A DNA stretch of 64,000 nucleotides from Glycine soja (Eukaryota; Streptophyta; Magnoliopsida; Fabales; Fabaceae), in assembly GCF_004193775.1 (NCBI RefSeq), contig NC_041019.1, forward strand, positions 11,828,204-11,892,203, in the 5' to 3' direction. This document shows positions 12,190 through 22,946 of the stretch, in pieces. Position numbers and translations under genes: made by a program. Under the pieces are notes generated by a model that worked only from the letters and a program-made list of their open reading frames with translations, did no database searches and had not been told where the DNA came from. Numbering within the stretch: the stretch's first letter is position 1; every line of letters starts with the position of its first letter.

Positions 12190-12315
12190 AAAAATATGTG
12201 CATTGTGAGTGAACCCTAGTTTCCCGTTTGAGATTCCATACCATGATTAATACGGATAGTTTGGATTAGTTGTGGAATGGATTCTTGAATTATCCGTTTG
12301 GACAGTTTGGGAACT
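12190..12315 (+). repeat. Segment shared with the second CACTA element
   Basis: This block closely resembles 22830-22945, upstream of the TNP2 gene in the other CACTA element. Shared landmarks in the same order are GTGAACCCTAG/GTAAACCTTAG, TTTGAGATT, CATGATTA/TATGATTC, GCGGATA/ACGGATA, TGAATTRTCCGTTTG and ACAGTTTG. It suggests that the two elements derive from related parents, or that one supplied sequence to the other. Confidence 0.6.
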
Positions 12316-12465
12316 CTTTTTTTTCAAGGATACCACTTATTTCTACTGGGTTTCACTTAATGTACTAATATTGGTTCTTATTGGGGCCACTCCAAGTATT
12401 ACTCCATGAATTTAACATTAATCACCACTTATTTCCACTATGTTTTTAATGAGATGTTGATCCAG

Positions 12466-13107
12466 GTGCTTCTGCTTGGAAGATTGCATCATCGAAATCT
12501 TGTAAATTTGTTAGGATACTGCATAGATAAAGGACAATTTATGTCAGTTTACGAGTTCATGAGTAATGGAAGTTTAGAAAACCTTTTATATGGTAAGCAG
12601 AAGATATTTCATGTTCCTCTTAGGGTTTTTTTTTATGTGATAGTTATATATCAAGACTTGCATGATAATCTCACCAAACAGACAGGAAGATCTTGCTTTC
12701 TTTTACATGTTTTTAGTAGTCCACAATTATTAGTATATGTAATGTATTTTTCACCTTTTCCCTATATGAGATACAACTAAGGAAATTTTCTTTATATTTG
12801 AAGTTTTAACCCTTTAATCTTATACATAAAGTTGTCTTTAATATCTATTGAGAATAGTTGGTTTTGTGCATGCATGTAGGTGAAGAAAAGGAACTGAGTT
12901 GGGATGAAAGGCTACAAATTGTTGTTGACATTTCACACGAAATAGAATACCTTCATGAAGGGGTATGTTTAATGTTATATTTTCTCTTATTCTATATGAA
13001 AGTGTCCTTGGTTAACATGAATATGCATGGAACAAGCAGTCCTACCCATTGTTCACCGTGATTTGAAATCTGCTAATATATTGCTTGATCACTCAATGAG
13101 AGCTAAG
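12466..13107 (+). pseudogene. CRLK1-like receptor kinase fragment (three exons)
   Basis: Exon a (12466-12592) encodes VLLLGRLHHRNLVNLLGYC, then a block ending FMSNGSLENLLY. After GTAAGC and a 287-nt intron, exon b (12880-12962) encodes GEEKELSWDERLQIVVDISH and IEYLHEG. Exon c (about 13036-13107) encodes PIVHRDLKSANILLDHSMRAK, followed by GTAAGCC. This is the middle of the kinase domain, including the HRDLKSAN catalytic loop, and matches calcium/calmodulin-regulated receptor-like kinases. The glycine loop, the VADFG segment and the C-lobe are missing, and the acceptor before exon c looks damaged (AACAAG directly before CAGTCC). Introns survive, so genomic DNA was captured. Confidence 0.8.
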
Positions 13108-13429
13108 GTAAGCCTTTTCCTACTATCGCTTTTTGATAGACAATTTCGTTTATTCATTTTCTAAGGTTTTGATATGGTATCAACTCAAACACTATAATCA
13201 TTTCTGGAATTTCCTTAATTACATGAATGAACAGTATTCCCTAATTATACCAAATATCTCAATGATATTTCCTTCACTATCTTAACACTCATTCAAAATG
13301 AAGGCTGAAGCTTATTAAGCTTTAAGTGTGTTATAATTAAATCCTTTTTTTATGAAAACAAACAAATCCTAAACTAGGTTGGGGTAAAAATAGTCTAGAT
13401 TCTAAGCACAACCACAAAACAACTAGGGT

Positions 13430-13975
13430 TGGCCCAAGAAACCAAGCATAGCCACCAAACAAGATGAGTACAACAAACCCCAAACAAGAAGAGGATTGCA
13501 ACAAATCAAACATAGATTAGTCAAACAAGAAGAGAGGTGTAACAAACCAATAACAACTTTCAAGTAAGAAGAGAGGGGTGCAACAAACTAATCACAGCTA
13601 CTGAACTAGAAGAGGGGAAAAGCAAACCAACTGCAGCCGCCAAACAAGAAGAGGGGTGCGGCAAACTAAGCAAAGTTATCCAACAAGACGGCCCTAACAA
13701 ATCAAGGGAAGCTGCCAAACAAGAAATGGGACATAACAAAACATGCGCAACCACCAAAGAAGAGGGATGCAAGCTCGACCGCTAAACTAGAAGAGGAGCG
13801 CAGTTAACCAAATGCAGTTGACAAATAAGAAGGGAAATGCAACATATTCCAAGTGCAGCATCCAAACTAGAAGAGGGTCACAACAAACTGCGCATAACCG
13901 CAGTCACGAAACACAGCAAAGAGGGGCACAACAAACGAAACACAATCGTCTAAGAGAAAGAAGGGTGAATCTGCC
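13430..13975. repeat. Degenerate tandem repeat, about 40-bp unit, about 12 copies
   Basis: Successive units follow a pattern of CAAACAAGAAGAGGGGTGC, then AACAAACTAA, then a variable CACAGCTGC-like tail, with starts near 13483, 13524, 13560, 13602, 13640, 13680, 13716, 13755, 13783, 13822 and 13862. The spacing varies from 28 to 42 bases. Units share about 60-80 % of positions by eye. The array separates the kinase fragment from the carboxypeptidase fragment. Open frames inside it are repeat artefacts. Confidence 0.75.
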
Positions 13976-14206
13976 AATTAGAAACAAAGCAAAACTAAAG
14001 ATGCAACTAAAAATCCAAACAGGGAAAACATGTTGGAGGAGACACACCAAACTAATAATAATAAAATCATTATCTTTAGGAACTTAACAGGGAAATAATA
14101 ACCAACAAATCTTTGGGGATGGTTAGTATTTAACTTCACCATGTTATACCTCTGTCACACAGTATATTACTGGCATAACCACATTTTCATTGTCCATATT
14201 TTCCAG

Positions 14207-14868
14207 GTCACTATATCCCTAAGCTTGCAGAGTTAATCTTTGATTGAAACAAAGATGGGAGCAAATACCCCTTTATTAATCTTAAAGGTTTTATTGTAAG
14301 TAAACACTCCAATTAGGAAGGAAAAAAAAGAGGATAAAATTTAGATGCAGTTCTTCACATGTTTTTGGCTTTATTCTCTAATAAAAAATCAAAGTTTTAT
14401 CTTAGTAATTCCCACCATCTAATAATTTTCATAACTGATTCATATGGTTGTTTAGCTTTAAGATATAAAGAATGTGCATTAAATGACATGAGGGATTACT
14501 GCTTGCTTTCGGCGAAAGTGTCACGTACTCATGTGCCCTGTATGTAGGGATTATGCCCTTTATCGTGATTACCTTTTTCGAATCATCATTCTTATATCAT
14601 GACTCGCATTAATTAGGCTCTATTTCCATTTGTTGGCCATAAAGAATTTTTACTCACATATGAAAAAAATAGTACAGTACATAAAAAACTTAAAGATAGA
14701 ATTTCTGGTTATTTCAATTTCGTGTTTTATTTATTTTTTAATTAATTTTGTTTTTGGTACAGTGGAGACACAGATGGAAGAGTGCCAATGATAGGAACAT
14801 GATATTGCGTTGAGGCTCTGGGATTACCTTTAAAGTCTAGGTGGCGAACTTGGTACCATGATAATCAG
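14207..14868 (+). pseudogene. Serine carboxypeptidase-like fragment (two exons)
   Basis: Exon a (14207-14295, acceptor TTTTCCAG, donor GTAAGT) encodes GHYIPKLAELIFD, a premature TGA, then NKDGSKYPFINLKGFI, the block just after the serine nucleophile region of SCPL proteins. Exon b (14763-14868, acceptor GGTACAG) encodes GDTDGRVPMIGT, a TGA, then YCVEALGLPLKSRWRTWYHD. This contains the active-site Asp segment SGDTDGRVP. The exons for the sequence between these blocks, and the C-terminal His exon, are missing, so the copy was internally deleted. The intact family is secreted or vacuolar and works as peptidase or acyltransferase. Cargo of the CACTA element. Confidence 0.78.
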
Positions 14869-16080
14869 GTTCATGCTGTTAATCTTCCTAATTTAAGAAC
14901 CGTTTTTTAATAATTATAACATAATTTACTTTTGAAAGTTATAATCTTATTTTGTAAGTACGTTAATATATTTAATATCTCAGGGTATAATAATCTTTTA
15001 TGTACTTTCTATTGAAAGAAAATTTAAGAACCATTTCTTGTTGTTGTCTGTGTGCATTTGTTATCTTGGCAATTTATCTTTGCCTTGGGCTATTCAATAT
15101 TTCTTCCACTTCAACAAACCAATCAGCTATTTCCTGCCAGTGTAGGAATACAGAGTTTCAATCTAATTTTTGCATATGCAGCTTCTATGGTAACTTGTAC
15201 AAGCTCTTACATGACCTAGGTAAAAGCTGTTGGTGAGATTTTGTAATCATAGGTGAAATTGGGCTAAACATGTGGTTATCTTTTATAAAGTATTAAAAAA
15301 TATATGCATAAACACAAGTTTGATATCTCTCTAAATGTTCTTCTTATCCTTGTGGAAAATTATGATTTTGGTTGGTCTATCGTATCTGTGGATATTTTTG
15401 GCATAATTTTAGATACTCTTTTCTCCTCTCTTTCACTATGATTGAATGTTGTGTATTACTACCTAAGTGGCTAGGACCACTATATAGTCATGTCACTTTT
15501 ATAAATATTATGAACATTACATTGGAATTTACTCTCTAATTCATATTGAACAACATTGTCAAGGACCACTTTTAGTGGCATCTGGGTATTGTCACTGTTA
15601 TTATTGGCATACTTAGTGCACATTGATTTGTGTTTTCTTGTGCTGCCTAGTTGTGATGGGATATATTATGAGAGATATCAGACTTGCTTTGGTGGACATT
15701 ATTGCTTTGACTTTGTGCAGCCAAAGTGTTTGCTGAAAATATATTAGCTTACTATGCATTTTTTTATATTCCTACCATGCTATACTTACAATCTATACAA
15801 CATGCAGGGGTCCTAGGAGAATGCATTGTGTCATGGATTTCATTCCTACCACTGCAATTGAAACTGGAGGTGTAGCACTTACATAGACTGTTGGATAGGA
15901 AATTCGTCTTATTCAAAATATTTTGTTGAATTTCATTATATTTGTATTGTATTACATATAGTTTCTTGTATTTATTCATTATATTTGTATTGTATTACTT
16001 ATAAGCAATGTAGCTTCTTGTACTTATTCATTAACTAATTTGATAGCTGAAATTTGACCTGGGTTTATAAATTTCGCAAA
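14869..16080. other. CACTA interior, no recognised gene
   Basis: Frames at 15000-15236 and 15556-15747 are short and cysteine-rich by chance of TG content. Around 15806-15900 there is a less AT-rich block (frame with MHCVMDFIPTTAIETGG) that could be a further captured exon but is not recognised. Direct copies of a TTCATTATATTTGTATTGTATTAC-type motif sit at 15931 and 15976. Confidence 0.4.
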
Positions 16081-16089
16081 AATAATGAA

Positions 16090-16478
16090 AAAAAGTCTTA
16101 TTCTACATCGGTTGACTGATAACTGATGTAGAAACAGTATCATTTCCTTGATCGGTTGACTGATAACCGATGTAGAAACAATATCCATTTCTTGATCGGT
16201 TGACTGATAATCGATGTAGAAACAGTACCCATTCTACATCGATTTCACCCTCAAAACCGATGTAGAAAACTCACATTCTACATCGGTTGTACCTTCACAA
16301 CCGATGTAGAACAATCCCCATTCTAAGATGGGTTTGATACCATGCCCGTCTTCGTACCAATGCCCTTCAAAGACGGTCCTTCAACCAATGTCGTTATTCA
16401 ATGACACAGACTATCACCACGCGTCATAACCGATGTAGAAAGACTATTAGAACCGATGTAGAAGACCTTCTTTTAGTG
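16090..16478. repeat. Right subterminal repeats and terminus of the gene-carrying CACTA element
   Basis: At least nine copies of the 13-bp motif TTCTACATCGGTT or its complement AACCGATGTAGAA, in both orientations and with single-base variants, lie between 16101 and 16465. The stretch then ends CTTCTTTTAGTG, the complement of a CACTA terminus. Dense inverted short repeats next to a CACTA end are the hallmark of En/Spm subterminal regions. Confidence 0.8.
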
Positions 16479-18379
16479 GATCCAATGATGACTAGATGAT
16501 CCATTATGTAATGTTTGGTGGAGTAGGAAAAAAAAATTAAAAAAAAAATTAAATTAAAGTAGTATATAAAAATATGAGATCCATCCTAAATTTTTAAAAT
16601 TTTTTCGCATATTTCTATTTCTTTCCTCACCAATAACAGAAGAACACCTTAATGAAAGGAAAAAAACTAAAGTAAAGAGGTTATTATGTAATCAATGTTA
16701 GTATTTTTATTTCAATTAAACACTTTTTTTCTTACGAGAGAGTATTGTATCAATTTATTAATTTCAATTGTAGAAACGAAAACCAGTTATATTCATATCA
16801 ATGTATTTCCATTAAACACTAACAATTTTATACTAATAACATATTGACATACTAATTATTAATAATATCAATATCAAGTCATGTCAATCTTATACATCCA
16901 TATCCACATTTTTCACTACTATTGCCTTCCCGATTGCAACAATTAGTTTGTTGTTGGAGAATGGAATAATGAGTCGAATTGATTGATATGTAAAATATAT
17001 GCGGTCGGATTCTAAGTTCTAAAGGTCAAAATTACTTTCTAAACGCACAATATATATTACTAATATTAATTAATAATTAGTTAACGTTAATAAAAACATA
17101 TAAGTTAACTGATATTATTAGTTATTTATAATAAATAATCACACACACACACATTAAAAGTACAAATTTCAGCAATAACGGTGCTGGTAGATCTAGTTGT
17201 AATGGTGCTTCTTTATATTTAAGGTTCGAAAAAATGAAACATATTCTTCATTAATACTCACTTTTTTTTATAGGATATTATTAATACTTATTTGAAAATA
17301 TATTGAAGTAATTTAAAAGGGAAATATAAGAAGAAAACAATGGCTCGTGACCCTTTACAGCTAATCATGCACATATGGGATAGGGAAATGGAACCCCCCC
17401 TTTGAGAGTAATGTTTCCATGACCCCAACAATTAGGCAAACAGGAATCAGTATCCCACTTGTCTGTGGTGCTCAATGACGCAACAATCCTGTAACCTCGG
17501 CATCACTCATTGCTGCAATGAGGTTGAGCTTCTTATTTTTGTTAAATTTTATGTATTTTTCATGAATAACTCTTACCTTCTTAGTTGTGCATGTCTGATA
17601 TTTTAATGGTTTGTATTCAATTCAATTATGCAGATTTTTTTATTCAACTATCGTCTCTCATAATCATATATATATCCATGTTCAAATCCACATGGTTTGG
17701 AATGTAATTTGTATATTAATCCTTAATTACTATATTTACTTCAATAATATATATTCTTATTAATCTTTACCAAAACAATCTCCATATATATTAAGAAATA
17801 TTTAATAAAACTTCAAAAGTAAGTACTTGTATTAGTTTATACCATCAATTAATTAGAAATTATAATAAATATTAGGTACTTTTAAAATATTTGTTATACC
17901 ATACATGACAATTTATCATAGAATGATAGTATAAAAAATCTTTAAATTATTATTGCATATTATTTATTTAATTATATTTTCATTATATATATATTCCTAT
18001 TAAAAAGGTTTAGTGAGACAATATTTATACTCCTAACCTAAGCAAGTATTTTAATTAAGGCTTGTCTGTTGGGCTAATTAAAATTTTAAAGGAAACTAGT
18101 AAATATTAACTGCAATTCAATTCGATAAAATCCAGGCTTCTTTCATGCTTATATCAAAGGCTGTAGAAGATATAATCAAATCATAAGTTTGTTAATTTGT
18201 AAACTTTACTTTTAGTTTTTTTTAAAACTATTAATTGGTCTTAATTTTTATATTTTTATTTTATTAATATTTTTGTGTCCTTTTTCTTATGTATTACTGT
18301 TAAATGATAACATGAAAGTTACAGTAATAGTTACATCATTAATTAGTCAGAAATACCAATCATATGTATTTTGTTTTGT
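16479..18379. other. AT-rich spacer without recognised gene
   Basis: Contains a short (AC)n run near 17142. A block at 17340-17530 has clearly higher GC than the DNA around it, with CGTGACCCTTTACAG and CAATGAGGTTGAGC, but no frame I recognise. It might be the remnant of an exon or a non-coding transcript. Confidence 0.5.
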
Positions 18380-19510
18380 TAAACTATGCTTTTAGTTGTT
18401 TATTATCTTCTCACAATTTATTTTTAGTTTCTTAATTTTTTTTTATCAATTTTAGTCCTTCATTTTTTATTTATCAATTTTAGTCCTTCATTTTTTTTCA
18501 CCAAATTCACTTTAGTCTCTCACAATTTTTGACCAATTGTTATTGTTTTTAGTCACTCCTATAAAGCATTATTGTTAAGTGATGTTGCAATCATGTGAAC
18601 CGTCACATGACTTGTCACGTAGACTACTAGCTATAGTTTGACATGATAGACATATGATAAAATATTGGTTCAAGATCATTTTTTTAAACCGTTTTAAGGC
18701 CCTAAAAATTATTTATTGGTAGTGTAAATTTGTTTGCAAGGGAAGGGGTTTGAGAATTTGTGGGGAAAAAGACAAAGTCAATGCAGTAAACAAAATCAAC
18801 AACCCTCATTACACAAGTTGGCCTCTCACTAAGTCATGATCCAAAATACGAAATCAACCACCTAATGTTAGTAAAATCAATAAGAATAAGCAAAATCACA
18901 AACAAATGAACACGAGTTAAAACGTCAAGCACCAAAATCAAAGAACCTCAAATCTTTAAACCCTTGGAAAAAACAATCCCCAACCACACTTCTCAAACAA
19001 GCGCTAAACCCTTTCATTTCGACATAACTCCCAAAAACCTTTTTGCTCCATGAATAACACCATGCATATAGAAAGGAGACACGAGGTGGCGATGGTGGTA
19101 AGAGAATAAGGCAAAAACAAGTTTTGATGTCGTGAGAATTTTCAAGTGAATCATTGATTTGTGCATTGTGAGTTGTTGATTTAGCTTACTATATCTCCTA
19201 TGTTTTTTATTTTTGAATTTTCAAAAATCTCTTCAGGCAACTTTACATCATTAGAAAATTATTTGTAATGCTTTGAACTACTAAAAAATGTCTTGGAGCA
19301 ACAATATTTTACATGTGATATATTATTATGTCAAATTCGAATAGTCTACATGACAAGTCACATGCCAAATGTGGTTACCACATCTTTACTTTGGTAATAC
19401 TTGATGGGAAGAACTAAATATAAAAACAAGGATATAAAATGGATCAAAAAATTATTGAAAGATTAAAAAAATGAATTTCGTAAAAAGATGAAGAACTAAG
19501 AATATACTTT
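18380..19510. repeat. Foldback element, about 1.1 kb
   Basis: The outer 250-300 bases on each side are rough inverted copies. The clearest pair is CATGACTTGTCACGTAGACT near 18605 and the complement of AGTCTACATGACAAGTCACATG near 19343. The left arm repeats TTTTAGTCCTTCATTTTTTA; the right arm carries its complement-like AAAATGAATTTCG and GAACTAAATATAAAAAC. The centre (18.7-19.3 kb) has no open frame of note. Elements with TTTTAGTCC motifs are frequent in legume genomes. Confidence 0.6.
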
Positions 19511-19534
19511 ATAAAAATAATTACACATAACTAT

Positions 19535-19770
19535 TCCTTTTGTTTCTAATTATAAGATTCTTTTAAAAATTTGTTTGTTTATTTTATAAGACTCTTTTTT
19601 AATTTTTAGATATATTAATTATTTTTTTCTATGTATCTTTACTTAATTATTTTCTTCTCTAATAATAATAAAAAATAATTAAGTGGGTAGAGATAAGTAA
19701 AAAATAATTTTAAAATAATAATATAAATAATTAATAAATTTAATATAATTAATTATTTTTCTTAAAAAAA
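19535..19770. repeat. MITE-like inverted repeat
   Basis: An AT-rich block whose middle holds inverted copies of AATTATTTTTTACTTATCTC and its complement (around 19618-19660 and 19671-19712). The left part reads CTAATTATAAGATTCTTTTA, like MITE termini common in plants. Termini and target duplication could not be fixed. Confidence 0.4.
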
Positions 19771-19905
19771 TATGATTCCCAATGTGGCTCACTTAATTCA
19801 TCACTTAAAATGATGTTATAATTAAATTCCAAATATCACATAAGATTAGCTAATAGCATACCAACCGGTATGATTCCCAATGTGACTCACTTAATTCATC
19901 ACTTA
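19771..19905. repeat. Pair of 37-bp direct repeats 98 bp apart
   Basis: 19771-19807 and 19869-19905 are identical except for one G/A difference. Each starts TATGATTCCCAATGTG and ends TTAATTCATCACTTA. The 61 bases between are unrelated to the repeat. Confidence 0.9.
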
Positions 19906-20637
19906 ACTGGTGATAGTTAATATCGTGCCAGAGAATTGTTTTTAACCTTTAGATACGCAAGTATTCTTACCATACTGTTATCCTGCTTATGCTCACCCTT
20001 ACAAAGGTGTACGTTAAAGTTGTAGATAACATTACTTTAATTTACCCACATTACTCAACTCAATTCCATAAAGCAGAAATTACCACAGAAGTAAAGCCAA
20101 CAAAGCATCTCAAATTTTGTTACGTAAAAAAAGTAAAGAGTGAATTTTTATTAAGTTTAAAAATTTTCATATTTGGACAAATTATGTACTATAATTTATT
20201 TTAGAAAATATATGTAAGTGATTGACATCATTCTTGAAGTATATATGGCACCCTATTATGATAATCTTGTTTTATGGGAATATGTCGATTCAGGATAACA
20301 TCCACTCAAGACATTGTATTGACTACTCTAGTGCTTTGCGTTATAATGGATAAGGATCAATGTTCCAAGGGAGATACAGATTTTTTTTTCTTTTTTAATA
20401 ATAAAAAACAAATTCACCTATGAGGAGTTTGTGATTACCTCCTAGGCCTTTTCACACTTTTGGCTTGTAGTTTTAGGCTTCTAGCACTTGAGAACTTGAC
20501 AGTTATGTCATAATGACATGACCCCACTTTAACTGCAACAGAATAGAATCATGCATTTCTGCAAATGAAAATTAAACAAAAGAAAATAAAATTGAAGAGA
20601 AGAAAACCTTTAGTGACTATGGGTAAGGTCAATCAGA
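19906..20637. other. Spacer, no gene recognised
   Basis: AT-rich. The only open frame over 60 codons (19989-20204) matches no family I know and has random-looking composition. Confidence 0.5.
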
Positions 20638-20870
20638 CACTACTATTATTATAAATATATTATAATATGTTAATATCGATTTTTGATAAAAATATGTTTA
20701 AAAAAATTAATGACATATTTATAAATAACACAAGTTAGTTAATATTGATTTTTTAAAAATCTGATATTAAAAAAAATATAAAGAAAACTTAACATCGATT
20801 TTTTAAAAAATTAATATTGAATTATTTCATTAACATTGATTTTTTATTTTAAAAAGCTGATGTAGGATCT
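20638..20870. repeat. Left subterminal repeats of the TNP2 CACTA element
   Basis: Four variants of TTAACATYGATTTTTTAAAA lie at about 20671, 20738, 20789 and 20829, followed by GCTGATGTAGGATC. The same family of repeats recurs at the right end (29.42-29.80 kb). Confidence 0.7.
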
Positions 20871-20999
20871 TTTATAATCTTTGTCTAATGCCAAAAATGC
20901 TCAAGGTCACTAACTTGAAACCTCTCACTCTCACGCTTTTGCACTCTCATTTGCAAGCTCTCGCGCAACCTCACTATCAGTTCCTTTTTTCTTTCTTTC

Positions 21000-21425
21000 A
21001 TGGCTGTCTTCGCTCTTTATTTTGTTCGTTCTGAAGATTGTTATGTTCCTAGTGTTCACGAGTCCTCCTTTGCTTCTTGTTGTGGTAGAAAAAGGAGGAA
21101 CGCAAAGCAGAGCAAGCACGAAGGCGTGTTTCAAGTTCAAAAGGTGAGGAGCAAGCACCTAGTGTTCATGAGTTCTTTTGATTTGAGGTATTTTTGTTTG
21201 ATGATGCTCTGTGACTGGGAGTGTGATTGGTTGGAATTTTGTTGTTTGTTATGTGTTACTGTTGATGAATGCGATTCTTGTATGACTATGGCTATAGCTT
21301 TTTCAATTCTACATGTACTCCAAAGGCTAAACTCAGTTAAACTTATTGCGACTTGTGTTCTAGTGGTCATAGTGGTCACTGCTTTTTTTCTATTTCCCAA
21401 AACTCAGGGTCTAATTAGTGAGTGA
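21000..21425 (+). CDS. Hypothetical frame in the CACTA 5' region
   Basis: The frame begins MAVFALYFVRSEDC with a CT-rich leader just before the ATG (TTTTTTCTTTCTTTC). A possible donor GTGAGG at 21148 follows VFQVQK, after which the frame becomes hydrophobic and random-looking. It could be the first exon of the element's long transcript, or a captured exon. No family is recognised. Confidence 0.22.
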   Translation: MAVFALYFVRSEDCYVPSVHESSFASCCGRKRRNAKQSKHEGVFQVQKVRSKHLVFMSSFDLRYFCLMMLCDWECDWLEFCCLLCVTVDECDSCMTMAIAFSILHVLQRLNSVKLIATCVLVVIVVTAFFLFPKTQGLISE

Positions 21426-22946
21426 ACAATGAAAAAGTATTGATTATATTCTATTAGTTGTTGTCAGTGACTAAGTCAATTGGTCTCAAGTTTTCTAAGT
21501 TTTAGAGAGTAGACAGTTGGTCTCAGTGTGTGTAATAACATTCTTCAATTTCCTTCTTGACTATCCTACTACAATGGTATTGTGAATGAGAGATTGGAGA
21601 AGAATCTGGTTTGACATTTTGCATTGACAAAGATGCATGATAGCTATTACATAAATCCTCAAAAAGCAAACTTTGATATATTACATTAATTTTAGAAAAC
21701 AAAGATAACATGACATAACGAAACTAACAATGCAAGCTTAACAATTATATTATTATATTTTCATTACTATAGTATTTTTTTAGTAATGAACATGCTTAAA
21801 TTGAAAACTTAAGTTTGAATAGAGGGATGAAAAACCTAGCTATAGGAATAATTGTATCGCTTTCTACAATATATCAATTACCACATCTTTTAACACCTTG
21901 TTTAATTAAATTCCTCATTCCAGAGCTCAACTCAAATTTGGCGGCTTCAATGTTTGTTCATGCAATTGTGAATATGTCCACCACATTTTAGAAGATATCC
22001 TCTAGAATTACGTAGCATTTGGTATGTGCTTGTGTCCTCCTAATTTGACAATTAATCTATTTGAATTCTGAATTCGCAAGGTATTTTTGAACTAATTAGG
22101 GCACTATTTTGTTGTGTCTGTGCACGTGTGGCAGGTTTTGATAATCCATCTTCAATCTGCTTGATATTATTAGGTATGAAGAAGGGAATCACGAGGAGAC
22201 TAATTTTCAAATAGTAAGTTCTGCTTGCTACTTCATTTTTCTATGTTCCTTGCTTTCAAAACTTGTGCTTGCACAAATTGTATATGTACTTGTTAAGTCT
22301 GGACAATAATTAACTAGGACCTATGTGCCTCAAAAGTGATCGATTATCAATAGATGTGGCCCCCATGAACTAGTGAAACTTGAGTTTGTAAACATCTTCT
22401 TTCTTTATGAGCGTTTTGCAAGAATTGCTCCCATTTCTCTTCACTTCAAATATTTTATACCAACAACTTTAATCTGAAACTGTGTTCGCCTTCGCTATTT
22501 TACTCAATTAGGTAAGAAGCTGAAAACCTATAACCACCATCCACTGGATATATATGCCTTTGATCGATGGTCAGTGGTCATGAAGTTGTTGCTTATGAGT
22601 TGTTAGTTAAAGATGTCTAATCTTCAATGTTCAGTGTAATTTGTTGGTACTTTTCATTTTTCTGTTTGCATCGTGATCACAACATTTATTGTTGGACGTT
22701 ACAGTCATCATCATCATAAGTACGAATGTTTTTCCTAAAGTTTTGATGCTTCTTTTTGTTATCGATGCTTTTTTATAACTAGTTGAATGTGATTAATGAG
22801 TATTGCTTTATTTACAAGTTATGTTCATGATGAGTAAACCTTAGATTCTCATTTGAGATTAAATACTATGATTCTTGCGGATAATTTGCATTAATCGTTG
22901 TATTGAATCTTGAATTGTCCGTTTGAACAGTTTGAGAATAGTCATA
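21426..22946. other. CACTA interior, no recognised gene
   Basis: No frame with family resemblance. The last 115 bases (22830-22945) are the counterpart of 12190-12315 in the gene-carrying CACTA element. Confidence 0.5.

Larger units (their letters stand above)
7434..16478. mobile_element. CACTA-like DNA transposon carrying fragments of four host genes (Pack-CACTA)
   Basis: The left end begins CACTACTAAAAATACG. The right end, read on the minus strand, begins CACTAAAAGAAGG. Both ends carry subterminal repeats built on TCTACRTCGGTT and TTCTAAG motifs. The 9,045-bp interior contains no transposase but has pieces of a BAHD acyltransferase (8869), a group A bZIP factor (11.6 kb, reversed), a CRLK1-like kinase (12.5-13.1 kb) and a serine carboxypeptidase (14.2-14.9 kb). 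Introns are kept, so capture was from genomic DNA. Soybean CACTA elements of the Tgm-Express type are known to carry several gene fragments. The 3-bp flanks (CCT and GAT) do not match, so the two ends might belong to different insertions. Confidence 0.62.

Noticed and set aside
13560..14087. Open frames in both directions with repetitive residues
   Set aside because: They follow the 40-bp tandem repeat, with no family resemblance and shifting frame between units.
7431..16481. A 3-bp target duplication for the gene-carrying CACTA element
   Set aside because: The flanks are CCT and GAT, so I could not claim a duplication; the element call rests on ends and subterminal repeats only.
21137..21400. 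Minus-strand 87-codon frame
   Set aside because: Overlaps the plus-strand frame, Ser/Gln-rich by composition, no family match.
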